A stretch of 64,000 nt of DNA from Rehmannia glutinosa (lineage: Eukaryota > Streptophyta > Magnoliopsida > Lamiales > Orobanchaceae). Below the pieces are notes generated by a model. That model was given only the letters and a program-made list of their open reading frames with translations. It had not been told where the DNA came from and made no database searches. Of this stretch, positions 52,146 to 62,200 are shown one piece after another (positions within the stretch are counted from its first letter, which is position 1; every line of letters begins with the position of its first letter). The position numbers and the translations under genes are program-made. Location of the stretch: NCBI GenBank assembly GCA_016081115.2, contig JABTTQ020003419.1, positions 186,001 through 250,000 of the forward strand, read 5' to 3'.

Positions 52146-52641
52146 ACTTTTGGCCCCTCCTTACTAGTTGTTCTGGCTCCACCCCATAAGCCCATTTAAC
52201 TTTTGAAAAAATTGGTCGGGTCAGACAAACCCGCGGGTCACTAAAAATACTTGGTCCAATCTGTGTGTATTTTGTACAAAAAACTGTCAGGCCCATGAAC
52301 TAATCAGGCCGGACTAAATAGGAATGAATTTTCAAGCCTAGAAAATCAAGGCCGAATTCATCCAAAATCTCGGAGTGATTGGGCCAATCAAATTTCATTT
52401 TGTCAGCTCTACATGAGTAACCAACGCCATTCAAGTTGGGTTTAGGCCCACCGGGCCAATTTCTGGATACCTAACTCATAAAGCTCAGTGAAAATAATGT
52501 GTTAAATCCAAACTAGAGAACACAGATCACAAAATTAACTAATCACAACATTTCCTATTTTTCCCGCAAATTACTTTATTGTAATCTTTTGTTTTTGGGG
52601 CCAAGACTGCAAAATTTCATACTATAGATACATCTTATTAA

Positions 52642-52912
52642 GGGATAATTACAAAAACACCCATAAGATTTTGGCTAATTACAAAAACCCAAAAATATTT
52701 TCACAATTACCAAAAAGTCCCTCAGGTTTGATTATGTCTAAAATTTAAGGGGGTAGTTGTAATATTTTTATAAATGTTAGGAGAGTTTTTGAAATATTTT
52801 TTGTTTGTAAAAGGGAAAATATAAAATGAAATCAAACTTCAAAGAAGGTTTTTTGTAATTTTCAAAAATCTCTGTGTTTTCCGAAACTCAAGGATGTTTT
52901 TGTAATTATCCC
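52642..52912. mobile_element. MULE-type MITE, family A, with target duplication split by Stowaway
   Basis: Full copy. The left 9 bp flank is TCTTATTAA (52633-52641). The right flank reads TCTTA, then the Stowaway element at 52918-53191, then TA-TTAA. Removing that element and its TA duplication gives TCTTATTAA again. Confidence 0.92.
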
Positions 52913-52917
52913 TCTTA

Positions 52918-53191
52918 CTCCCTCCGTCCCAATAAGATAGGCAAGTAGAGTTTTTCACACAGATTAAGAAAATATAATAAATATAATTGGGATCATAATC
53001 TTTTTTCATATTTTTCCTACTTTGCCCTTGCATTAAATGAAAGTATATCATTGTTAGTCTCAAACAAAGTGAATTAAATAGGGCTAGTTTAGTCTATTGT
53101 TGTGTAATTAATGCTTTCAATAAGGAAACAAATCTATAAATTGGGACGGACGAAAAAGGAAATGTAGCCTATCTTATTGGGACAGAGGGAG
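52918..53191. mobile_element. Stowaway (Tc1/mariner) MITE
   Basis: A 274 bp element with perfect-looking terminal repeats CTCCCTCCGTCCCAATAAG / CTTATTGGGACAGAGGGAG and the TA target duplication (52916-52917 and 53192-53193). Confidence 0.95.
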
Positions 53192-53460
53192 TATTAATTT
53201 ATGAAATTGAGATATGCAATAATTGCAATCAACATAAATTTTGAACTCAAGAGTTAAAAGAAAACTGAAAATTAACTAGAGATGTTACTAGAATTTATAA
53301 ATGTTCACAAAACTTAATCAAGTTCGATAAAGACAAAAACAGGATAGAGACAATTATTATTACTAATTTTCCATCAGCATTACATAAGATAGAAAATAAT
53401 ATAACCAGAAATTCATTTTTTTCTCAAATTAAAACACAAAAAAATAAAGGATTAATTAGT

Positions 53461-55235
53461 TTAAGCTATATTCTGCTGCATGGACCTTCTCTTTTTGTAA
53501 TTGGCCTTGAAACAAGCTTGCCTCAATTTCTTGGTTCTTTCAGTCAACTCCATTTCTGGTATTTTTTCCACCATTCTTTTATGTTCCTCCAACATCTCAA
53601 CCTCATTGGTCAACCCCAATTCCTAAAAATGCAATTTTTTACATTTAGTCATTCCCCAATTGAAACAAGAATAATTACAAAATTCTCCCAAATGTTTGGG
53701 GTAATTACAAAAAAAAAACAGAATATTTGAAAATTACAAAACACTCCTTAATCGGTAACTATAGGGGGGTTTTGATTTTTTTTTTATTTATAAAGAGTGA
53801 AAATATAAGACAGAATCAGACCTCAAAAGGGGTTTTGGTAATTTTCAAAACTCTCTGACTTTTTTATAATTAGCCCCAATCTCAGGGTTTCTTTTGTAAT
53901 TATCCCTAAGAAAAGTAAAAATTGTTGGATATACTAAGGTTTTGAAACATGCACATACCTTAACATTATGGATAAGGGACTTCAAGCTCTTGATCTTTCT
54001 ATGTGGCCATCGCATGATATTCAACTCTCTGCACCGTTTCTTTAAAATAGTCAACCCGACATTCAATTCCTTTGCAGCCCTAGTTATCGGGACATCGAAG
54101 TATTTTTGAATTTCTTCCAATTGCAACGCGGAAGACTTGTACCTCCCATTTCTTTTCTCGTCCATGGTCACATCAAAGTTCGATAGTTCCATTTGATGTG
54201 TCACGTTCATCGGTAGACTAGGATCGTAAATTCCAGTACCGACATTTTCGTCCTGACCGATAATATGATTATTATGTACGGTCATGATCAGAGTAGGGTT
54301 CGGAACGATAACGTTATCGCGAAACGGTGGTTGGTCGAAATCCCACAAGCCCAAATCTCCAGAAATGTCTTCAAAATTGTTCAACTCAACATAGGGAGCA
54401 ATAGACATTTGATGAGACAATGGAAATGGTTCAAATTCAAGCAAATCAGGGAGACCTAAATTGAACCCTTCTGGACATGCATATTGTTGTTCCCATGACC
54501 TACAAAACAATAAAGTTTGCAAGAAATTATAAGTACACAAGACATAACATTTGGTAAATCCAATTTTTTGGTAAAAAAAAAAATATTTATCAACTTGTAG
54601 ACAAAAACACTATTTTTTCCATCTAAAAGTTGAGATTTTTTTGTTTTTTTTTTTTGGAATTTGCAAATACTCCCTAAGTCAAAATTCATGTACGACTATT
54701 ATATTATGTGGGGTCGACATGCGATTCACGTGAATTTATCACACTTCAATATTACGAACAATTCTAAATGAACTCAATCCAAACACATCCGAAATCACAT
54801 TTTCTTCCGCCTAGGGCTGAAACCAAAGGGGGGTTGGCGGCGGCCGCCCGTCTCAACTTCATAAAATTCATATCTTTAATATAAATTCTACAAAAATATC
54901 AACTTCATAAATATAATTTACTATAATTACACATATATCATCATTAAACTCTCAAAAATTTAACCCCTGAAAAAAAATTAATCTCTCTTTATCTACTATT
55001 TTCAACATAAAAAAAGAATATCGCACCCAGTCTTTATTTTCTAGCGCCGTCCCAGCTTGGGCCCGTCAAAATATAAGCTTTCTTACGATAACAAATAATA
55101 ATAACAATAAATCATAAAATTACTAAAAAAAAATGCAAGAATATACAAGTTTTTTACCCGAAGGAAGCCTGTTCTTGAAAAAAATAAGCTATCAACTTCA
55201 TTCTGAATCTCCAACTTAAGTCCTGTGTAAACCAT
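53461..55235 (-). CDS. RKD-type RWP-RK transcription factor
   Basis: Three exons join in phase: 55147-55235, 53959-54499 and 53461-53622, giving 792 bp or 263 residues. The RWP-RK domain spans about residues 154-210, with ALQLEEIQKYFDVPITRAAK, ELNVGLTILKKRCRELNIM and the signature RWPHRKIKSL. The N-terminal half is acidic and rich in Asn/Pro. The last exon (ELGLTNEVEMLEEHKRMV; TKKLRQACFKANYKKRRSM) matches the conserved RKD C-terminus. RKD proteins are nuclear DNA-binding regulators of egg-cell and early embryo identity in Arabidopsis. The donor of exon 1 (AACTT then GTATAT) was chosen because it alone gives the required phase; the nearby CGG-GTAAAA would not. Intron 2 contains a family A MITE. 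Confidence 0.9.
53669..53906. mobile_element. MULE-type MITE, family A, in RKD intron 2
   Basis: Ends AATAATTACAAAATTCTCC and GTAATTATCCC with the usual internal CCAAATGTTTGG / CCCCAATCTCAGGG arms. Lies inside the 336 bp intron 53623-53958, filling most of it. Flanking duplication unclear. Confidence 0.78.
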
Positions 55236-55679
55236 TGCGTACAAATTATAAATTGTTAAAGGGAAAAAGAGAGTAATTTTTTTTTTGGTTCAATTAACAA
55301 AAAAATAATGACCAGATTGTGCTTATAAATTGAGAAAAAAGGATTAATAAATGTGGAGAAAAAATGGATTAAAGTTCGTGCACACGATTATGGGAGTTAC
55401 GATAATTAGTAGAATTATTATGGAGTACACTTAATGTGGTGTATTAATTACATAACAATTACCAATCAGTAAAATGGGGGGATGAATCATGTATTTTGCA
55501 TTTATTAATTATGTTTTTTTTATTTTGTTTTTTCATGTTAATCATGTATTTGGATACATACGAAAGTAGTGTTTTGCATAATAAAATACATGTATAAGTT
55601 CATTTTCGACCGATGAACTTTACGTATACGTACGTATACGTACATATTTCTAACAAGTCTACTTTTTAATTTTTTTAAT

Positions 55680-55686
55680 AATTCAC

Positions 55687-55717
<31 letters not shown>

Positions 55718-56070
55718 TACCACTTGTTATATTACAATATTCAAAAACACTACAAGAAAATTTCAGTTTACCGATAGAATTTGCCGACATAAACGATTTG
55801 TCACTAATTTTACCTACAGAATACCTACAAAATAAAATGTATTATTCCCCCCAAATTATACCGACAAGTTACCGATAATTTTTCAATTTACAGACAGATT
55901 TCTGTAGGTATTTACCAACAATGTTAGATTTTGTAGGCAAATAATTTATCTACGATGGTTTTACCTACAATAATTTTACCTACACTTTACAATTTTCTTA
56001 ATAATTTCCTACAGTTTTTTCTGTAGGTAAACTTCTTTTTTTCTTGTGGTGAAAATTCATAATTCACCAC

Positions 56071-56116
<46 letters not shown>

Positions 56117-56143
56117 TGTCGTTCTTGTTATGTGACAATATTC
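55680..56143. repeat. Duplicated flanks with (TTA)n microsatellites around the CACTA element
   Basis: Left copy (about 55680-55742) and right copy (about 56062-56143) share AATTCACCA, a long ATT repeat, and then a CTTGTTAT...ACAATATTCA tail. The CACTA element lies between two tandem copies. Confidence 0.8.
55748..56051. mobile_element. Miniature CACTA (En/Spm) element
   Basis: A 304 bp element with terminal CACTACAAGAAAA and TTTTCTTGTGGTG, flanked by AAA (55745-55747 and 56052-56054), the 3 bp duplication expected for CACTA. Internal short repeats (TACCTACA, TGTAGGTA) are typical subterminal motifs. Confidence 0.85.
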
Positions 56144-56892
56144 AATCCACCAATACTTTTACTAATTTCTCAAATTTAGGTGTGACAAAGGACTACTTTC
56201 AATGTTGATAAAAATATTGATACTTTTAATCTATTTAATTTAATTAATTAATTTACTTCATTGATTCTCCACTTTTATTTGTGAAATTTTATACTACAAA
56301 TATATGGTCAAAGTGACCAAAAAACGAGGCCAATAATGAGAATAAATTAGGATGCATGATTTTTATGTTCTTCCTCGTATGTGAATTAATTAAAATCAAT
56401 TCGGAAAAACATTTGGCACGAACATATGCACAGAAACACAAGACGATAATGTTTTCATAGTGATTAATAAATTGATATTTCTGTTAATAATTGTTTAATT
56501 GATTTAATTGCTGGTCCAACTAAAATAAATAAATAAATAAATCTAATAGAGTTAATTTCAAATAACTATATATATATACATAATAATCAATTAAATATTA
56601 AATTAAATCTTCTTGGGAAAAAAAATTCAAAATCCTATTACTGGTTAATTAATCGAAGCCAACAAATTCTAGATTGAATCGATCGAATTGACTGGTCAAA
56701 TCTGATTATGAAACTAGTAGAATTAATAAGATGATGATTTCACATTGATGCAAATAATATTTAGTTCCAATTTAAAATTTTGGAAATCCAACTCAATCAT
56801 TAGGACGCATTATAAATAATTGGTAATCATTTTTTAACTAACTTTTTTTTTGTTTTGAAAATAATGGCTATGTAGTAACAAAATGATATGTA
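56144..56892. other. AT-rich intergenic DNA, nothing recognised
   Basis: No coding frame or terminal repeats. A short AAAT repeat lies near 56525. Confidence 0.45.
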
Positions 56893-57102
56893 CACTCTCC
56901 GTCCCAAATATATAGTCCACTTTCTATATTTAATAGTATTTTTTTCATTCTTTTACTGTTATCACCATATTTAATATGCATTTAAATTTACATTATTCAT
57001 TAAATAAGTGCAAAACAAGTAAATATTTTGCATATTTGTAATTTTCAATATTTTCTTAATCTGTGTGAAAAATCAAACTGGACTGTATAATTGGGATGGT
57101 AC
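56893..57102. mobile_element. Stowaway-like MITE, diverged
   Basis: CTCTCCGTCCCAAATATATAG at its left end (first 20 bases) and ACTGTATAATTGGGATGG at the right are related to the Stowaway at 52918-53191. The internal TCTGTGTGAAAAATCAAAC is also shared in type. Confidence 0.65.
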
Positions 57103-57130
57103 AATATGTTCTAACATTGTCAATGCATAA

Positions 57131-57325
57131 CAAGGGCGGAGACAGGGCTGGGCCAGTCTGGTCCCTAGCCCATCCCTTTTTTTTAAGAAATTTTTTTTAG
57201 TGAGAATTTAAAAAGAAAAAATAAATTAGTTATAATTTGTATGAATTTTTCGTGGATTTTCTATCCGGCCCACCCCATTTTCGTGTATCGGCCCACCCTG
57301 GTAAAACGTTCTGGCTCCGCCCTTG
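57131..57325. mobile_element. hAT-type MITE (GGCGGAG-related family)
   Basis: Perfect 11 bp terminal inverted repeat CAAGGGCGGAG / CTCCGCCCTTG with an exact 8 bp duplication ATGCATAA at 57123-57130 and 57326-57333. Confidence 0.93.
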
Positions 57326-57333
57326 ATGCATAA

Positions 57334-58123
57334 CCATAGTCAAAGTACTAGGTTGTAACACAATTAACGAGACTAAAAATCTAATTAACACCAATAAGAA
57401 TGAATTTAATGTAACATACATGGATAGAGTACAGCCTGGTTTTTTTAGGTTTTGGTGAAGATAATAATTTAAATAAAAGGTCAAAAGCGTGGTATTTAGC
57501 AATTAGACTCACGTGCATTTCTACCGTATATTTATACGTACAAGTCATAGTCCCGTGTATTGGAATCAATGGAATGTGGCGGCGCTTTTCCCAATGGGTG
57601 GATTTTTTATAATGGTTTTTTTTTCTTGTTTTTTCTTGAAAGATTTTTTTTTTATAATGTCTTAAAATTAAGTATAATTATGGAGAATCTCTTTTTTTTT
57701 TGAGAATTTTCTGATGATATATTAATATTCTAGAATTATAAATATAAATGTGGAAAATCTTTTTTTAATAAAAGTCCGGCCCTGTCATTGCAGGTATACC
57801 CCTTTTTTTCCTTTTATTTCTTGTTTTACACCTTTTTTTTTTCTTTTCCCCTTTTTCGGTCAGTAGACTTCCGGTCGTAAACCGAACTGAGTAGTTCGGT
57901 TCGGTGTCCGTTCTCGCATTTTGATAAAACCAAAATTTTGGTTAAATTTCAGTCGATTTGGTTTGGTTTCGATCGAATGTGCACCCCTTGCCATGCAAAC
58001 ACTGGGAGAAAATTTGACAGGCGGATTCGACTCGATTCGTTTACTATTATTGTGTTTTTCTGCCCATTCGATTTGTAATTAGAAAAATCAAGAAAAGTAG
58101 TGCATAGTCTGAAATTTTAGGTT
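57334..58123. other. Intergenic DNA with degraded transposon ends
   Basis: Around 57860-58000 there are CGGTTCGGTGTCCG and TTTGGTTTGGTTTCGATCG motifs, typical of old nonautonomous DNA elements. No gene supported. Confidence 0.4.
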
Positions 58124-58648
58124 GTGATTGGTTGTGAATTTTTTTCCAAAAATTTCATTTTTGAGTGAAAATTTTGTTGGGAGTGTGATTGTTTGTGAAA
58201 GAAATGAAAAAATTTCAAATAAAATCTCATTTTTATTCAAAATTACCTCATTTTTTTTCTTTCTCTCTCACACTTCCCAATACTCACTCATAATATTTAT
58301 TTATCTCCTTCCCTTATTCATATAAAGAATTCCGATAATTTCTTTAAGTTATCACTATTTTTATTATTTTTCTCTTAATATTGATAACAAAAGGTATAAA
58401 ATGAAATCCATATTGCCTATTTTTGGATCAGTTTTTCTTTTTTATTCAATTTTCTTGCATTACATTTTACACTATTTTTTCCATAAAAATTTTCACAAAT
58501 AATCATCTCTAAAAGATTCTCCATCACATCAACACAATCATTACTTTTTTCTACACATCCAACTTTCACTTTAAAAAAAAAAATTCACAACTATTATCTC
58601 AAAAAATGTAAGTGGACGGAACGAAAACACAACCAATCACAGTTGTAA
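58124..58648 (+). mobile_element. ~0.5 kb inverted-repeat MITE, family C (copy 2)
   Basis: Begins TTGTGATTGGTTGTGAATTT and ends ACAACCAATCACA. Collinear with the reverse complement of 1039-1560 over its whole length. Confidence 0.65.
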
Positions 58649-58954
58649 GTTCCCTAATTCAAACAAATATGTAAATCCCAAATACAACAAAGAAATTAGT
58701 TTGATATTGAAAATTTTGAGGTTCACCATTTGCCACTAAAACACCACAACTTTCACAAACTATTTATACATTACAGATTTACACATATATACAGGTCCAT
58801 AGTCCTATATTTACAACAAAACATTTCACAAACATACCTCCACTATATGTACAGAACAAGAGATCTAGCAATCTGGACATATACACAACTCTATAGACAA
58901 TTTTTTCACACACATTGCCCCCTGATGAAAAAACCACTTTAACCTATAAATTTA

Positions 58955-59191
58955 GGGATAGTTACAAAAACTACCCATAAAGTCTGGCCTAAATACAAAA
59001 AAAGCCAATTATCCTTCAAAATTACAAACACCCCCTCGAGGTTTGCATTTTTTTGAAAAATTTCCCCCTGTTGAGGGTTGAATTTGTAAAATAGAAACAA
59101 ATGTGAATGAGGTATTTGTAGTTTCAAAATATAATTGAGCCTTTTTGTAAATAGACTAAACCCTCAAGGGTATTTTTTCGGTAACTAACCC
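58955..59191. mobile_element. MULE-type MITE, family A, just downstream of a stop codon
   Basis: Copy with GGGATAGTTAC and GGTAACTAACCC ends and an exact 9 bp duplication ATAAATTTA at 58946-58954 and 59192-59200. It lies about 60 bp downstream of the stop of the gene at 59251, so probably in its 3' UTR. Confidence 0.9.
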
Positions 59192-59250
59192 ATAAATTTA
59201 TGTTAAATGGATTGCTTAACAAACAGCGATAAGGCAAAAAAACGAGCAGT

Positions 59251-62200
59251 TTATAAAGCAGGGAAAAGCCATCCGATCGTCCAACCAACGAGCAAACCAG
59301 CACTAGCAAGACTCAAACCAACAGCAAAAGCAATAGCACATTTGCTTACATAACATCTCGATTTGCCCTTATTCATTTTCGCAGACCTGCGCCTGTTTTT
59401 CCTTAACGACATTCCTTTATTTTGGGAACGATATAAGTGAGCTGGAGAGTTAAAAGAACTGGACTGATCTTTGCTCGTAAGATGAAGGCATAATGTTTCT
59501 AGCTGCAGTAAACGGAGCCACTGCCTATAAGCAAAAAGGCACGAAGCTTGTTGGAAAAAGAGATTGATGATATGATCTTTTTCGTCACAGGCTTCTTGTG
59601 CAAACTTTTCGGCCTCTCTTGCGCGTGTTTGAGAATGGCAGAGTGCCTCTAACAACTGAGCCCTGCTGAGATTATTACTTGTTTCATGGGTATCTGATGA
59701 ATCCACTTTGGATGTATTGCGACTGTCTCCGCTGCTGAAACTAAAGCACATACAACTAGTTGTAACTTTGGCTACGATAAAAAAAAATAGAGAAGGGATA
59801 ATTACAACAAAAAAGCCTGAGGTTCGGGCTAATCACAAAAAAACCTGGAGATTTTCGAAAGTTGCAAAAATGCCCTTGAGGTTTGATTCCGCCTTAAATG
59901 TTTTCCTTACAACAACAACAACAACAACAAACTAAGCCTTAATCCCACTACGTGGGGTCGGCTATACGGATCATATCGCGCCATCGTTTACGGTCATAAG
60001 CCATATTTTCGTTTATTTCTAGGTATAACATGTCATGTTTAATAGCTTCTTTCCAAGTCTTTTTAGGCCTACCTCTCCCTCTTTTGATTTGTGTGAGTGA
60101 TTCTCTACCTTCTAAACGCCGCACAGGTGCATCTAAAGGTCTCCTATAAACATGTCCAAACCATCTTAATCGTGTTTCTCTAATTTTTCGTCTATTGGTG
60201 CTACTCCCACTTTGTTTCTAATGTGTTCATTTCTTATTCTATCTAATCTAGTGTGTCCGCACATCCATCTTAGCATTCTCATCTCTGCTACCCTCATTTT
60301 TTGTTCGTGTTCATATTTAGTCGCCCAACATTCTCGCTCCATAAAGTATTGCGGGCCTTATGGCCGTTTATAAAATTTTCCTTTCAATTTTAATGGTATT
60401 TTACGGTCACAAAGGATAGAAGATGCACTCCTCCATTTATTCCAACCCGCTCGGATCCTATGTGTGACATCTTTATTGATTTCTCCGTTCTCTTCAATTA
60501 TAGATCCTAAGTATTTAAAACTCTTTGTTATACTCACTTCATGTCCATCAATTTTAACATTCGTCTCATTGTTCTGTTGTTTTTACTAAAGTGGCATTCC
60601 ATGTATTCTGTTTTAGCCCTACTTATAGTAAAACCTTTTGATTCTAGTGCTTCTCTCCAAACTTCCAATTTTGCATTTACTCCTTCCCTTGTTTCATCAA
60701 TTAAAACTATATCGTCCGCAAATAACATACATTCGGGGATGGATTTTTGTAAGTGTTTAGTGATTTCATCAATTATTAGGATAAAAAGGTACGGGCTTAG
60801 AGCGGATCCACGATGCAAACCTATATAGTGTTGGGGAATTCACTAGATATTCTGTTGGTGTCCGATACATGTTGTTATACCATCATACATATCTTTTATG
60901 GCATCTATGTAGCTATTTTTATTCCTCTTTTTTCCAATACGCGCCACATTATATCACGGTTGACTCTATCGTATGCCTTTTCAAGATCAATAAAAACCAT
61001 ATGTAAATCTTGTTTTCTCTCATTATATTGTTCACATAATCGCCTAATTAAGTGTATAGCTTCAATTGTGGATCTTCACGGCATGAAGCCAAATTGATTA
61101 TCTAATATACTAGTTTCATTTCTTATTCTTCGCTTCTATAACTCTTTCCCATAGTTTCATTGTATGACTTATTAATTTAATTCCCGTAATTTGCACAATT
61201 TTGTATATCCCCTTTGTTTTTATATATAGGTATCAATATACTTTTTCTCCATTCATCGGCATTTTCTTAGTTTTTAGAATAACATTAAATAATTTAGTAA
61301 GCCATGATATTCCAACTCCACCTAAACATTTCCACGCTTCAATTGGTATATCATCTAAAGGCAATTGCTTTGCATTTTCATTTTATTTAGTGCTTTTGTT
61401 TCGTGAATTGAACTCTACGATAAAAGGTACGGTTTCTATTCGATTCGATTGCCTAGTTCCCCTAATGTGACTTCATTCCTCTTCGGTTCATTAAAAAGAT
61501 TATTGAAATACCTCCTCCATCGATCTTTTATGTCCTCGTCTTTCACTAAAATGTTTTCATTCTCATCTTTTATGCATTTAATTTGGGTTAGATCTCTTGT
61601 TTGTTTTTCTCTAAATTTTGCTATTTTATATATATCCTTCTCTCCTTCTTTAGTATCAGTTTCTTATAAAAATCTTCATATGCTTGGTTTTTGCTTCATA
61701 TATTGCTCTTACTTACTTTTTTTTGGCGTCTTTATATCTTTTAAGGTTTTCTTCGTTTTTACAGGAATACAATACTTTGTAACTAGTTCGTTTTTCCTTT
61801 ACCTTTTCTTGGATTTCTTGATTCCACCACCATGACTCTTTATTCCATTTATTACCATTTGACACCCCTAATGTTTCTTTTGCGATCTTTTTCATTTGAG
61901 TAGTTACATAGTTCCATGTTTCATCGGCTTTGTCTTCCACTTTCCAATCAATGGTTTCTACTAGAGATTTGACAAAACTATCTCTTTTTTCTATATTCTT
62001 TAAGTTCCACCACTTAATTCTCGGTATGTTAATTTTCTTTCTCTTTAAGTGTATGTTAATAAGTTTGATATCCAAAACTAGTAGCCTATGTTGGGTGGTG
62101 AGGCTTTCTCCAGGTATTACTTTGCAATTTTTGCATATTTTTCTATCGTTTTTCCTGGTTAGAAAGTAGTCAATTTGTGATTTGTTAGGACCACTTTTAA

